Shown piece after piece: positions 32,947 through 42,432 of a DNA stretch of 64,000 nt. Under the pieces are notes generated by a model that worked only from the letters and a program-made list of their open reading frames with translations, was not told where the DNA came from and did no database searches. Source of the DNA: Kineococcus mangrovi (GTDB lineage Bacteria; Actinomycetota; Actinomycetes; Actinomycetales; Kineococcaceae). Numbering within the stretch: the stretch's first letter is position 1; every line of letters begins with the position of its first letter. The position numbers were made by a program, and so were the translations under genes. The DNA is taken from positions 372,001 to 436,000 of the forward strand of contig NZ_JBGGTQ010000002.1 of NCBI RefSeq assembly GCF_041320705.1, read 5' to 3'.

Positions 32947-33840
32947 TCAGCCGAAGTAGCTGCCGCCGGCCAGGTCCGCGGCGAGCGTCGGTCCGCTGGG
33001 CCGCCAGTCGAGCAGGGCGCGCGTCCGCTCGCTCGTCGCGGACAGGTCCAGGCCGAAGAAGGACCCGATCCAGCCCAGTTCCTCCACGGCGCGGGCCGGG
33101 TCGACCGCGTCGACGGGCAGCCCGAGCCCGCGGCCGACGGCGGTGGCGATGTCCCGGGTGGGGACGCCCTCCTCGGCGGCGACGTGCAGCACGCTGCCCG
33201 CCGGGGCCCCCTCGACCGCGAGGCGGACGGCCCGGGCGGCGTCGGTGACGTGGACCGCGGCCCACCGGTGGCCGCCGTCCCCGACGTGGCCCGAGGCGCC
33301 GCGGGCCCGGGCCGCGGCGACGAGGGCGGCCACGAACCCGTGGTCCCCCGTGCCGTGGACGGTGGGCGCGAAGCGGGCGGCGAGGGCGCGGACCCCGCGC
33401 TCGGCGAAGTCGAGGGCGAGGCGTTCGGACCCACCGCGGACCGAGACCGGTCCGACCGCCGGGTTGACGTCGGTCTCGACGACCGGGCGCCGGACCCCGA
33501 ACCCGGCGACCCCGGAGGCGATCAGCAACGGCCGGTCCGAGCCGGCGAGGACCTCCCCGATCGTCTGCACCGCAGCGCGTTCGGCGGCGTTGCTGACCTC
33601 GGGGTGGGCGAAGTCGTGCTTGTTGGCGAGGTGGACGGTGCCGTCGGTCGACTCCGCGCCGCGCCGCAGCGCGTCGAGGTCGTCGAGGTCACCGCGCAGG
33701 ACCTCGGCACCCTTGGCGGCGAGCGCCGCGGCGGAGTCGTCGGAGCGGGCGAGGCCGAGGACCCGGTGGCCGTGGGCGAGGAGCTCGTCGACGGTGTGGG
33801 AGCCGATCCAGCCGGATGCACCGGTGGTGAAGACGCGCAC
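32947..33840 (-). CDS. NAD-dependent epimerase/dehydratase family (extended SDR)
   Basis: 297 residues from GTG 33840, with GGAGG about 7 bases upstream. The N-terminal Rossmann loop is VFTTGASGWIGSHTVDELLAHGH (TGxxGxxG), followed by LDDLDALRRGAESTDGTVHLA. The usual YxxxK is replaced by a region around RGGSERLALDFAERG, as in atypical SDRs of this subgroup. A C-terminal domain has GHRWAAVHVTDAARA. It probably reduces or epimerises a small metabolite with NAD(P). Divergent from a TetR gene, with two palindromes between them, it is likely the target of that repressor. Confidence 0.82.
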   Translation of the reverse strand: MRVFTTGASGWIGSHTVDELLAHGHRVLGLARSDDSAAALAAKGAEVLRGDLDDLDALRRGAESTDGTVHLANKHDFAHPEVSNAAERAAVQTIGEVLAGSDRPLLIASGVAGFGVRRPVVETDVNPAVGPVSVRGGSERLALDFAERGVRALAARFAPTVHGTGDHGFVAALVAAARARGASGHVGDGGHRWAAVHVTDAARAVRLAVEGAPAGSVLHVAAEEGVPTRDIATAVGRGLGLPVDAVDPARAVEELGWIGSFFGLDLSATSERTRALLDWRPSGPTLAADLAGGSYFG

Positions 33841-33857
33841 GGGGGAACCTCCAACAG

Positions 33858-33878
33858 TGATGTCAGGACGTGACATCA
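33858..33878. promoter_or_regulatory. Palindromic operator 1 between epimerase and tetR
   Basis: TGATGTCA-GGACG-TGACATCA is a perfect inverted repeat with 8-base arms. Its centre lies 28 bases from the epimerase start codon. Confidence 0.75.
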
Positions 33879-33888
33879 CAGTAGCGTC

Positions 33889-33907
33889 GATGTCAGGATC
33901 TGTCATC
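33889..33907. promoter_or_regulatory. Palindromic operator 2 between epimerase and tetR
   Basis: GATGTCA-GGATC-TGTCATC repeats the left half of operator 1 exactly and has one mismatch in the right half. Its centre is 30 bases from that of operator 1, about three helical turns, and it lies 15 bases before the tetR start, fitting autorepression. Confidence 0.65.
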
Positions 33908-33922
33908 ACCTAGGATGGTCCC

Positions 33923-34492
33923 GTGACGAGGTGGGCACCGGGAGCACGCGAGCGGCTGCAGACCGCCGCCCTCGACCTCTTCGTCGAGCAGGGCTACGAC
34001 GAGACGACCGTCTCCCAGATCGCCGCCCGCGCCGGCGTCACCGACCGCACGTTCTTCCGCCACTTCACCGACAAGCGCGAGTCCCTCTTCACCGGGAGCG
34101 AGGTGCTCGTGACGCTCTTCACCGGCGCCGTCGAACGGTCGACGGCGACCGACCCGGTGGACCTGGCCGCCGCCGCGCTCGCCGCGGTGACGGAGTTCTT
34201 CCCCGAGGAACGCCGCACGTGGTCCCGGCGGCGGACCGCCGTCGTCCTGGCGAACCCCGCCCTCGCCGAGCGCGAGCAGCTCAAGATGGTGACGATCGCC
34301 CAGGCCCTCGCACGGGCGCTGCGCGAACGAGGTCTCCCCGACCCGGCCGCCACCCTGCTCGGGCGGTCCACGGTCACGGTGTTCCAGGTCGCCTTCGACC
34401 GGTGGCTCACCGAGGACGAGGACCGCCCGATGGCGGACCTGCTGCAGGACACCCTGTCCGCGTTGCGGGCCACGCTCGCCCCGCGGGGCTGA
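33923..34492 (+). CDS. TetR-family transcriptional repressor
   Basis: 189 residues. The N-terminal TetR helix-turn-helix is ARERLQTAALDLFVEQGYDETTVSQIAARAGVTDRTFFRHF in outline (residues 7-48), followed by DKRESLF. The remaining helical domain (EFFPEERRTWSRRRTAVVLANPALAER) binds an unknown ligand and resembles the TetR_C group found with small oxidoreductases. It probably represses itself and the divergent epimerase gene through the two palindromes at 33858-33907. Confidence 0.9.
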   Translation: MTRWAPGARERLQTAALDLFVEQGYDETTVSQIAARAGVTDRTFFRHFTDKRESLFTGSEVLVTLFTGAVERSTATDPVDLAAAALAAVTEFFPEERRTWSRRRTAVVLANPALAEREQLKMVTIAQALARALRERGLPDPAATLLGRSTVTVFQVAFDRWLTEDEDRPMADLLQDTLSALRATLAPRG

Positions 34493-34525
34493 CCCGCGCG
34501 GGAGGGGTTCCCCTCCCGCGCGGGT
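34492..34525. terminator. Bidirectional hairpin terminator between tetR and purL
   Basis: A perfect 16-bp inverted repeat (left arm ACCCGCGCGGGAGGGG) with a TT loop begins on the last base of the tetR stop codon and ends 16 bases before the purL stop. It can serve both convergent transcripts. Confidence 0.85.
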
Positions 34526-34541
34526 CGTGGCCGGCCGGGGT

Positions 34542-36845
34542 TCAGCCGAAGTGGCGCGGCAGCGTGGCGGTGTGCGCCTCGCGCAGCTCGGCGACGGGCA
34601 CGGAGAACCGGCCCTGGACGTCGAGCGCGGCCTGCCCGTCGTCCCCGGTGTCGGTGACGCCGATGCGCAGGTGCGCCAGGCCCCGGGCGGTGCACATGTC
34701 GGTGAACCGCACCTCCTCCTCGCGCGGCACGGACACGATCGCCCGGCCCGCCGACTCGGAGAACAGCGCCGTGAACGCGTCGATCCCGTCGCGGTCGAGG
34801 AGTTCGTCCAGCCCGACCCGCACGCCCACGCCGTGGCGCAGCACCGACTCCACGAGGGCCTGCGCGAGACCGCCGTCCGACAGGTCGTGCGCCGCGTCGA
34901 CGAGGCCGTCGCGCGAGCACTGCACGAGCACGTCGGCGAGCAGTTTCTCGTGCTGCAGGTCCAGCGCCGGGGGCAGACCCCCGAGGTGGCCGTGCTCGGC
35001 CCACGCCCACTCCGAGCCGCCGAGCTCCTCGCGCGTGGTCCCGAGCAGGAAGACGCCCTGCCCGGCCTCCCGCCACCCGGACGGGGTGCGACGGCGGACG
35101 TCGTCCAGGACACCGAGGACGCCGATGACCGGTGTCGGCAGCACGGCGGAGTCCAGCCCGTCGTCGCCGGTCTGGTTGTAGAGCGAGACGTTCCCGCCGG
35201 TGACGGGGACGCCGAGCTCCTCGCAGGCCAGGGCCAGGCCCTGCACGGCCTCGGCGAACTGCCACATGACGCCGGGGTCCTCGGGCGAGCCGAAGTTCAG
35301 GCAGTCGGTCACGGCGAGGGGTTTCGCCCCCGCCGCGGCGACGTTGCGGTACGCCTCGGCCAGCGACAGCGCGGCCCCCGTGCGCGGGTCGAGCCGGGCG
35401 AACCGGCCGTTGCCGTCCAGGGACAGCGCGACCCCGAGGTTCGTCTCCTCGTCCACGCGCACGACACCCGCGTCGTCGGGGGTCGCCAGCGCCGTCCCGC
35501 CCATGACGTACCGGTCGTACTGGTCGGTGACCCAGGCGCGCGAGGACAGGTTCGGCGAGCCGGCCATCCGCAGCAGGGTCGCCCGCAGCTCCTCGTCCGT
35601 CCCCGGCCGCGCCAGGCGGTCCGGGGTGTCGGCCTGCAGCGCGTCCTGGGACTCCGGACGCGCGTACGGGCGCTGGTACACCGGGCCGTCGTGGGCGACC
35701 GTGCGCGGCGGGACGTCGACGACCGTCTCGCCGTGCCACTGCACGACGAGGTGCTCGCCGTCGGTGACCTCACCGAGCACGGCGGCCTCGACGTCCCACT
35801 TCGCGGTGACCGCGAGGAACGCCTCGACGTTGCCCGGCGTGACGACGGCCATCATGCGTTCCTGCGACTCGCTCATGAGGATCTCCTCGGGCGAGAGCGA
35901 AGGGTCGCGCAGCGGGACGCGGTCGAGGTGGATGAGCATGCCGCCGTCACCGGCCGAGGCCAGTTCACTGGTGGCGCAGGACAACCCGGCACCGCCGAGG
36001 TCCTGGATGCCCTCGACGAGACCGGCGTGGAACAGCTCCAGGCAGCACTCGATGAGCACCTTCTCCTGGAACGGGTCCCCCACCTGCACGGCCGGCCGCT
36101 TCGAGGGACCGGTCGCGTCGAACGTCTCGCTGGCCAGCACCGAGACCCCGCCGATGCCGTCGCCGCCCGTGCGGGCCCCGAACAGCACGACGAGGTTCCC
36201 GACCCCGCGGGCGTTCGCCAGGTGCAGGTCCTCGTGCTTCAGCGCACCGACGCACAACGCGTTGACGAGCGGGTTGCCCTGGTACGTCGGGTCGAACACG
36301 ACCTCGCCGCCGATGTTCGGCAGGCCGATGCAGTTGCCGTACCCGCCGACGCCGGAGACGACCCCGGGCACGACGCGGGCGGTGTCGGGGTGGTCGATCG
36401 CCCCGAACCGCAGCGAGTCCATCACCGCGATCGGCCGGGCACCCATCGCCATGATGTCGCGGATGATCCCGCCGACACCGGTGGCCGCGCCCTGGTAGGG
36501 CTCGATGTAGCTGGGGTGGTTGTGCGACTCCACCTTGAACGTCACGGCCCAGCCCTGGCCGATGTCGACGACGCCGGCGTTCTCGCCGATCCCCACCATG
36601 AGGTGCTCGGTCATGGCCTCGGTGACGTGGTCGCCGAAGGTGCGCAGGTGGACCTTGGAGCTCTTGTAGGAGCAGTGCTCGCTCCACATGACCGAGTACA
36701 TGGCCAGCTCGGCGCCCGTGGGGCGGCGGTCGAGGATCTCGCGGATCCGCTCGTACTCGTCGGCCTTCAGGCCCAGCTCGGACCACGGCTGCGGGTGGTC
36801 AGGGGTGCCCGCGGCGCGGGTGACGGTGTCCAGCGCGGTGCTCAC
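34542..36845 (-). CDS. purL: Phosphoribosylformylglycinamidine synthase II
   Basis: 767 residues from GTG 36845, the small-PurL length that requires PurQ and PurS. Conserved features are [16 protein letters not shown] (catalytic histidine region), [37 protein letters not shown], and a second half with [13 protein letters not shown] and [14 protein letters not shown]. It converts FGAR to FGAM using ATP and ammonia channelled from PurQ. The three genes purS-purQ-purL overlap by 4 bp at each junction and form one operon. Confidence 0.97.
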   Translation of the reverse strand: MSTALDTVTRAAGTPDHPQPWSELGLKADEYERIREILDRRPTGAELAMYSVMWSEHCSYKSSKVHLRTFGDHVTEAMTEHLMVGIGENAGVVDIGQGWAVTFKVESHNHPSYIEPYQGAATGVGGIIRDIMAMGARPIAVMDSLRFGAIDHPDTARVVPGVVSGVGGYGNCIGLPNIGGEVVFDPTYQGNPLVNALCVGALKHEDLHLANARGVGNLVVLFGARTGGDGIGGVSVLASETFDATGPSKRPAVQVGDPFQEKVLIECCLELFHAGLVEGIQDLGGAGLSCATSELASAGDGGMLIHLDRVPLRDPSLSPEEILMSESQERMMAVVTPGNVEAFLAVTAKWDVEAAVLGEVTDGEHLVVQWHGETVVDVPPRTVAHDGPVYQRPYARPESQDALQADTPDRLARPGTDEELRATLLRMAGSPNLSSRAWVTDQYDRYVMGGTALATPDDAGVVRVDEETNLGVALSLDGNGRFARLDPRTGAALSLAEAYRNVAAAGAKPLAVTDCLNFGSPEDPGVMWQFAEAVQGLALACEELGVPVTGGNVSLYNQTGDDGLDSAVLPTPVIGVLGVLDDVRRRTPSGWREAGQGVFLLGTTREELGGSEWAWAEHGHLGGLPPALDLQHEKLLADVLVQCSRDGLVDAAHDLSDGGLAQALVESVLRHGVGVRVGLDELLDRDGIDAFTALFSESAGRAIVSVPREEEVRFTDMCTARGLAHLRIGVTDTGDDGQAALDVQGRFSVPVAELREAHTATLPRHFG

Positions 36846-37519
36846 GCGATCGCCTCCAGACCGGCGCTCAGCACGGAGGTGAACAGGCCCAGACCGTCCA
36901 GCCCGGGACCGAACAGCTCCTCCACGGCGTGCTCGGGGTGCGGCATGAGGCCGACCACGTTGCCGCGGTCGTTGCTGATCCCGGCGATGTCGCGCAGCGA
37001 GCCGTTCGGGTTGCCGTCCAGGTAGCGGAAGACCACCCGGCCCTCGCCCTCGAGCCGGTCCAGCGTCGCGGTGTCGGCGACGAACCCGCCCTCGCCGTTC
37101 TTCAGCGGGACGGTGATCTCCTGGCCCGCGGTGAAGGACGACGTCCACGCCGTGCCCGTCCGCTCGACCCGCAGGCGCTGGTCCTTGCAGACGAACTTCT
37201 GGTGGTCGTTGCGCACGAGCGCGCCGGGCAGCAGGTGCGACTCGCACAGCACCTGGAACCCGTTGCAGATGCCGAGCACGGGCATCCCGCCCCCGGCCGC
37301 GCGCACGACCTCGGTCATGACGGGGGCGAAGCGGGCGATGGCGCCGCAGCGCAGGTAGTCGCCGTAGGAGAAGCCCCCGGGCAGCACGACCGCGTCGACG
37401 CCGCGCAGGTCGGCGTCCGCGTGCCACAGCGCGACGGCCTCACCGCCCGCGAGCGTCACCGCGCGGCGGGCGTCACCGTCGTCGAGGGAGCCGGGGAAGG
37501 TGACCACGCCGACCTTCAC
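36842..37519 (-). CDS. purQ: Phosphoribosylformylglycinamidine synthase, glutaminase subunit
   Basis: 225 residues from GTG 37519. It is a class I glutamine amidotransferase with [36 protein letters not shown], the nucleophile loop [11 protein letters not shown] (cysteine) and [15 protein letters not shown] (catalytic His and Glu). It hydrolyses glutamine and passes ammonia to PurL. It starts within the purS stop codon and stops within the purL start. Confidence 0.97.
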   Translation of the reverse strand: MKVGVVTFPGSLDDGDARRAVTLAGGEAVALWHADADLRGVDAVVLPGGFSYGDYLRCGAIARFAPVMTEVVRAAGGGMPVLGICNGFQVLCESHLLPGALVRNDHQKFVCKDQRLRVERTGTAWTSSFTAGQEITVPLKNGEGGFVADTATLDRLEGEGRVVFRYLDGNPNGSLRDIAGISNDRGNVVGLMPHPEHAVEELFGPGLDGLGLFTSVLSAGLEAIA

Positions 37520-37788
37520 GCCGTGGCCCCCGCAGCGGCGTCGTCGGCCTCGCGGACGCTGACGACGTCCTCGACGACCGGGTTGGACAGCAGGGTCTCG
37601 GCGGCCCTGCGCGCCTGCTCCAGGACCTCGGGCGTGACATCGCCCGCGACCTCCAGCTCGAACCGCTTGCCCTGGCGGACACCGGTGAACTGGTCGAACC
37701 CCAGGCGTGGGAGGGCGCCGACGACGGCCTTCCCCTGCGGGTCGAGGATCTCGGGTTTCGGCATGACGTCGATGACGACGCGGCCCAT
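37516..37788 (-). CDS. purS: Phosphoribosylformylglycinamidine synthase subunit PurS
   Basis: 90 residues. The small PurS fold is recognised by [28 protein letters not shown] and [11 protein letters not shown], ending in the helix [21 protein letters not shown]. PurS bridges PurL and PurQ in the FGAM synthase complex. It is the first gene of the purSQL operon; the GGDEF gene is divergent, leaving an 85-base promoter region. Confidence 0.96.
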   Translation of the reverse strand: MGRVVIDVMPKPEILDPQGKAVVGALPRLGFDQFTGVRQGKRFELEVAGDVTPEVLEQARRAAETLLSNPVVEDVVSVREADDAAAGATA

Positions 37789-37873
37789 GCGCGGCGCTCC
37801 TTCGGGGAGGGGGATCGGCGACCCCCAGGCTACCGCCGCTCAAGGTGGCGCCCGTCCGTGCCGAGGGGGGGAC

Positions 37874-39388
37874 GTGGAGACCGCCTCGACCCCACCCCGG
37901 GGACCGCGCCGACCCAGCACCTCGGTGCTGCTGGACGGCGGGGTCTTCGTGCTGGGCCTGGCCGTGCTCGCAGGGGTCCTGCACGCCTGGTGGAGCGCCG
38001 GGGCCGACCCGCGCCTGACCACCGCGCTCGCGCTCAGCCTGCCCCTGGGCTGGGTCCTGACGCGCTTCCCGCTCATGGTCACCGGCGTCGCCTCGGGCAT
38101 CCACGTGCCCTTCTCGCCCGTCGTCCTCTTCTACCTGCTCGTCGTGCACCGCCCGCGGGTGGCCCTGGCGGCCTGGGTCCTGACGGCGCTGCCCGCCTAC
38201 TTCGTGGACCGGCGCCCCTGGCAGAGCCGGGTCTTCAACACCGGGTCCTCGATCCTGTCCGGCCTGCTGGCCACGCTCGTCGTCGGCTCCCTCGCACCCG
38301 CGCAGCCGGTCGACCCGCGGATGCTGCTCGCGGTGCTGGCCGGGGCGGGGACCTACTACGCGACGGACACGGTGCTGTCGGCCGTCTCGATCGCGGTGGA
38401 GCGACGGCGCACGCTGGTCTCCGAGCTCGTCGAACCCGGAGCCCTCGTCGGCGGCGGCCTGTTCCTGCTGGTCGCGGCGCTCGGCTACCTCGCCGGTGCC
38501 GTCCGGCAGGAGATGCCGGAGTGGGTCGCGGCGCTCACGCTGCTGCCGAGCATGGCCGTCGTCGTGGCGGCCTGGGCGTGGCGGCGGGCCCACCAGAGCC
38601 GGCGGCAGCAGCGGTCCCTGTTCGAGGCGGCCGTCCGGATCCACGCCGCCACCACGGTCGAGGAGCTGCTGCGGGCCGTCGAGGCGCACGGCACCTCCCT
38701 GGTCTCCAGCGGGAGCCTCGAGGTGCGCTCGCGCCCGCCCGCGGAACCGGAGATCGGCTGCGAGCTCGGCGACGACCCCCGCCGCTGGCTCGTCGCCGCC
38801 AGGCCCACGAGCCGGCACGCCGAGCAGTTCGACGCGGTGGCGCTCGCGTCCCTGGGTTCCCTGACCTCGGCCGCGCTGCTGCGCGTGCGGCTGGCCGCCG
38901 AGACCGAGCGCCTCGCCCTCGTCGACCCCCTCACCGGGCTGGCCAACCGCCGCGCGTTCACGACGCACCTGGAGCGGGGCCTGGCCGACGGGGCCGTCGT
39001 CGCGGTGCTCTTCGTCGACCTCGACGGGTTCAAGGCCGTCAACGACACCCTCGGGCACGCCGCGGGGGACGAGCTGCTCGCCGAGAGCGCCCGCCGGTTG
39101 CGGCGCGCCGCGGGGGTGGACGGGTTCGTCGCCCGCCTCGGCGGCGACGAGTTCGCCGTCGTCCTGCCCGACCTGTTCCCCGGCGCGGCCGACGACACCG
39201 CGGAGGCCGTCGTCCAGACCCTGCGGCTGCCGTTCCTGCTCGAGGCCGGGCCCGCGACGATCAGCGCGAGCGTCGGCGTCACCGCGTCCGCACCGGGCGA
39301 CGACGCCGACGCGCTGCTGTCCCGGGCCGACGCGGCCATGTACGTCGCGAAGAGAGCTGGTGGAGGTCGCAGCGTCCTCGGCGTGTGA
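37874..39388 (+). CDS. Membrane-bound diguanylate cyclase (GGDEF)
   Basis: 504 residues from GTG 37874. About six to seven transmembrane helices occupy residues 20-235, with helices such as [20 protein letters not shown] and [23 protein letters not shown]-like linker of about 90 residues follows, then a GGDEF domain (about 350-500) with [37 protein letters not shown] and the intact active site RLGGDEF. The usual RxxD inhibitory site five residues before GGDEF reads AGVD here, so product inhibition is probably lost. It should make cyclic di-GMP. Divergent from purS. Confidence 0.9.
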   Translation: METASTPPRGPRRPSTSVLLDGGVFVLGLAVLAGVLHAWWSAGADPRLTTALALSLPLGWVLTRFPLMVTGVASGIHVPFSPVVLFYLLVVHRPRVALAAWVLTALPAYFVDRRPWQSRVFNTGSSILSGLLATLVVGSLAPAQPVDPRMLLAVLAGAGTYYATDTVLSAVSIAVERRRTLVSELVEPGALVGGGLFLLVAALGYLAGAVRQEMPEWVAALTLLPSMAVVVAAWAWRRAHQSRRQQRSLFEAAVRIHAATTVEELLRAVEAHGTSLVSSGSLEVRSRPPAEPEIGCELGDDPRRWLVAARPTSRHAEQFDAVALASLGSLTSAALLRVRLAAETERLALVDPLTGLANRRAFTTHLERGLADGAVVAVLFVDLDGFKAVNDTLGHAAGDELLAESARRLRRAAGVDGFVARLGGDEFAVVLPDLFPGAADDTAEAVVQTLRLPFLLEAGPATISASVGVTASAPGDDADALLSRADAAMYVAKRAGGGRSVLGV

Positions 39389-39415
39389 GGGTCCCGGACC
39401 GGGCAGCCTCGGAGC

Positions 39416-40321
39416 GTGCCCCGCCCCCGTCCCCGCCGCCGCGCCGTGCTCGCCGGAGCCGGCGCCGTCGTCCTCGCCGGCGCCGGTGCGCTGGCCCTGG
39501 AGGACCCGCTGCGCTCCTCCCTCCTGCCCGCGGTGCGCCGCCGGCTCGGCGTCGGGCAGGTCGACGCCGCCGTGCCCGACGCCGGGGCCACCGGCCCCGT
39601 GTTCGCGACGTTCGCCTCCGCCGCCCGCGGGCGGGACGTCACGTGGGGCTGGGCCGCGCCACCGGGGCACGACCCGTCGGGGTTGCCGGTCCTGCTGACC
39701 CTGCACGGCCGCGCCGCCGACGCGCGCGCCGCGTTCACCCAGCTGGGGGTGCACGAGTTCCTGGCCGCCCACGTCGCCGCCGGCGGGACGCCGCTGGCGG
39801 TGGTGAGCGTCGACGGCGGCTCGGCGTACTGGCACCCCCGGACCGACGGGGACGACCCGCTCGCGATGCTCTCCGGCGAGCTGTGGCCGCGGCTGTCCGC
39901 CGCGGGGTTCGACCTGTCGCGGTGGGCCGTGGCCGGCTGGTCCATGGGCGGGTTCGGCGCGCTGCTGCTGACCCGCGAGACCGTCGCCGGCCGGTTCGCA
40001 CCGGGCGGCACCCTCGTCGCGGCCGCCGCGGGCAGCCCCGCCCTCTTCGCCTCCCCCGGCGCCACCTCCCCCGGGTCGTTCGACGGCCCCGGCGACTGGC
40101 ACCGGTACGGCGACCTCGTCACGGACCCGGGCACCGGGGACGTGGCGCTGTCGGTCTCGTGCGGGCGGGACGACCCGTTCCGCGAGCAGACGCAGCGCTA
40201 CCGGGACGCCTGCCGTCCCGCACCGGCGGGCGGGATCGGCGACGGCGCCCACACGACCGGCTACTGGCGCAGCCTCGTGCCCGGCTGGCTGCAGCTCGCC
40301 GGGGCCGGGCTCACGACCTGA
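39416..40321 (+). CDS. Exported alpha/beta-hydrolase (esterase-like)
   Basis: 301 residues from GTG 39416. An arginine-rich N-terminus ([26 protein letters not shown]) looks like a Tat or Sec signal or signal anchor. The hydrolase core has [22 protein letters not shown], the nucleophile elbow [14 protein letters not shown] and a late GAHTTGYWR that may give the histidine. It resembles the esterase D/antigen 85-like group. Probable extracytoplasmic esterase of unknown substrate. Its 3' end overlaps the convergent RpiR gene by 11 bases. Confidence 0.8.
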   Translation: MPRPRPRRRAVLAGAGAVVLAGAGALALEDPLRSSLLPAVRRRLGVGQVDAAVPDAGATGPVFATFASAARGRDVTWGWAAPPGHDPSGLPVLLTLHGRAADARAAFTQLGVHEFLAAHVAAGGTPLAVVSVDGGSAYWHPRTDGDDPLAMLSGELWPRLSAAGFDLSRWAVAGWSMGGFGALLLTRETVAGRFAPGGTLVAAAAGSPALFASPGATSPGSFDGPGDWHRYGDLVTDPGTGDVALSVSCGRDDPFREQTQRYRDACRPAPAGGIGDGAHTTGYWRSLVPGWLQLAGAGLTT

Positions 40322-41189
40322 GCCGGGCCTCGCCGCGCAGGTCCTCGAGCTCGCCCAGGTCGTCGAGCGCCGCGCTCAGCGCCGTGACCCGGTCGCGGCC
40401 CGCCGCGCCCCGCGCCGCGAGCACCCCCTCGGCCAGGACCGCGGCGGCCGTCATGGCGGCGGCGTAGCTGTCGAAGGCGCCGGGCCCCTCGACCGGGACC
40501 TCGAACCGGTGCGCCACGGGGACCGCGGGCGGGCCGGCGGCGGGGTCGGTGAACAGGACGGCCGGCACCCCCTGCGCGTGCGCCAGCCGCAGGGCGGCGG
40601 CCGCGTGCGGGGTCCGGCGGCGGAAGGCCACGAGCACGACCACGTCCCGCGCCCCCAGGCCGGTGAACTCCTCGGCCACCGTCTGCCCCGGCTGGGGCGC
40701 GAGCGCCACGTCGGGGCGCGCCTGCAGCAGCTGCTCGCGCAGGTGCAGGGCCACCGGGAAGCTGTTGCGCCAGCCCGCGACGAGGACGCGACGGGCCCGG
40801 GCCACCAGCCGCGCGCACGCGGTCAGGTCGGCGCGGGCCAGCGCCTCGCCCGTGCGGGCCAGGTTCGCCGCGTCGTGCTCGACGTGCAGCGCCACCGGCC
40901 CCGCCGCGCTCGGGGGCAGCCCCCCCGTGGGGACGCCGCGCGCCCGCGCCGACCGCGCAGCCGTCCGCGCCTGGGCGAAGGAGCCGAACCCGAGCCGCCG
41001 CACGAAGCGGCTCACCGACGCCTTGGAGGCCCCGGCCGCGTCGGCGAGCTCGGTCGTCGTCCACGCCGCGAGGTCGTCGTCGGCCCGTTCCAGCAGCAGC
41101 TGGGCGATCCGGCGCTCGACGGGGCTGAGGTCGGGCCAGGACCGCTCGATGCGCTCGCGGACGCCGTCGTCCCCGGCCTCAGCCGGCAC
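40311..41189 (-). CDS. RpiR/MurR-family regulator with SIS domain
   Basis: 292 residues from GTG 41189. The N-terminal HTH is [21 protein letters not shown] with [25 protein letters not shown] (residues 18-65). A SIS domain follows from about 115, with [22 protein letters not shown] and [24 protein letters not shown], a sugar-phosphate-type binding fold. It is the last gene after an aminotransferase and an M20 hydrolase (11-base overlap with the latter). RpiR regulators in ureide and purine clusters of actinobacteria suggest it controls this operon and the divergent amidase gene. Confidence 0.87.
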   Translation of the reverse strand: MPAEAGDDGVRERIERSWPDLSPVERRIAQLLLERADDDLAAWTTTELADAAGASKASVSRFVRRLGFGSFAQARTAARSARARGVPTGGLPPSAAGPVALHVEHDAANLARTGEALARADLTACARLVARARRVLVAGWRNSFPVALHLREQLLQARPDVALAPQPGQTVAEEFTGLGARDVVVLVAFRRRTPHAAAALRLAHAQGVPAVLFTDPAAGPPAVPVAHRFEVPVEGPGAFDSYAAAMTAAAVLAEGVLAARGAAGRDRVTALSAALDDLGELEDLRGEARLRS

Positions 41190-42432
41190 TGCGGGTCCGC
41201 GCCACGTCGAGGACGGCCGCCTCGAAGGCGTCGAGCCCCACCGCCACGTCGGCGAGCGTCACGCGTTCGTCCGGGGCGTGGCTCACCCCGTCCTCGCACC
41301 GCACGAAGATCATCGCCACCGGTGTCACGGCGGCGAGGGCCATGGCGTCGTGCCCGGCGCGCGACCACAGCCGCAGCGGTGCGGTGTCACCCGTGGCGGC
41401 GATGCCCGCGGTCACCGACCGCTGCAGCGCCTCGTCGCAGTAGACACCCCGCGCGGAGTGCACCTCGGTGAGTTCCAGCGTCAGACCCCTTGCGGCGCAG
41501 TCCTCCTCGGCGGACGACCGGATCGCCTCGACGAGGGCGTCCCGGTCGGCGTCGTGCTCGTCGCGCACGTCGAGGGAGAACTCGACGTGCCCGGGCACGA
41601 CGTTCACCCCGCCGGGGAACGCCTGCAGCCGGCCGACGGTGGCGATGCCGTCGCGCTCGCGGGCCAGCCGCTCCACGGCCAGCACCACCTCGCAGGCCCC
41701 GACGAGGGCGTCCCGGCGGCGCGGGTACGGGGTCCCGCCGGCGTGCCGGGCCTCGCCCACGACGCGGCCGGTGAAGCGCCGGGCGCCCGCGATGGAGGTG
41801 ACGACCCCGAGCGCGCGGTCGGCGGCCTCCAGGTGCGGGCCCTGCTCGATGTGCAGTTCGAGGTACCCGAGGAGGTCCTCGGGCCGTCGCGCGGCCTCAC
41901 CGATCCGCGCCGGGTCCAGGCCGAACGCCTCGGCGGCCTCGCGGACGGTCGTCCCGGCCGCGTCGGCGCGGTCCCACCACTCCTCGCGCCACGTCCCGGC
42001 CACGGCCGAGCTGCCCATGAGCGCGGTCGCGAACCGGGCGCCCTCCTCGTCGGAGAACGCCACGACCTCGACGGCGAACGGGAGGGCCGCGGCCCGGGGC
42101 CGCAGGCGGTGCACCACCTCGACCGCGGACAGGACGCCGAGGATCCCGTCGTAGCGGCCGGCGTCGGGCACGGTGTCGAGGTGGGAGCCGAGGACGAGGG
42201 CGGGCAGCCCCGGTTCCCGCCCCTCGAGGCGGCCCCAGAGGTTCCCCGCCTGGTCGGTGCGGGTCCGCAGCCCGGCCTGCGCCATCCAGGCCGCGACGAC
42301 CTCGTTGACCCGGGCGTGCTCGGGCGACAGGTGCACCCGCTCGATGCCGTCCGGGGAGGCGGACACCGCCGCCAGCTCGTCGCAGCGGTCCAGGACGCGC
42401 CGGGCGTCCGCCTCGCCGCCGGCGGAGGTCAC
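41179..42432 (-). CDS. M20-family ureide amidohydrolase (allantoate amidohydrolase type)
   Basis: 417 residues from GTG 42432. Metal-site motifs of the AllC/UAH group are all present: LGSHLDTVPDAGRYDGILGV (His and Asp), FSDEEGARF (Glu pair), LELHIEQGPHLE (His) and the late SRAGHDAMALA (His). The family removes the terminal ureido group of allantoate, giving ureidoglycine, CO2 and ammonia; ureidoglycolate and N-carbamoyl-amino-acid hydrolases are close relatives. With allantoinase and a ureidoglycine-type aminotransferase nearby, allantoate is the most likely substrate. Start overlaps the aminotransferase stop by 4 bp. Confidence 0.87.
   Translation of the reverse strand: MTSAGGEADARRVLDRCDELAAVSASPDGIERVHLSPEHARVNEVVAAWMAQAGLRTRTDQAGNLWGRLEGREPGLPALVLGSHLDTVPDAGRYDGILGVLSAVEVVHRLRPRAAALPFAVEVVAFSDEEGARFATALMGSSAVAGTWREEWWDRADAAGTTVREAAEAFGLDPARIGEAARRPEDLLGYLELHIEQGPHLEAADRALGVVTSIAGARRFTGRVVGEARHAGGTPYPRRRDALVGACEVVLAVERLARERDGIATVGRLQAFPGGVNVVPGHVEFSLDVRDEHDADRDALVEAIRSSAEEDCAARGLTLELTEVHSARGVYCDEALQRSVTAGIAATGDTAPLRLWSRAGHDAMALAAVTPVAMIFVRCEDGVSHAPDERVTLADVAVGLDAFEAAVLDVARTRSAG

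Noticed and set aside
36842-40252. Long upstream extension of the purQ frame
   Set aside because: The extension covers purS and the GGDEF gene in antisense. Real PurQ similarity begins at GTG 37519.
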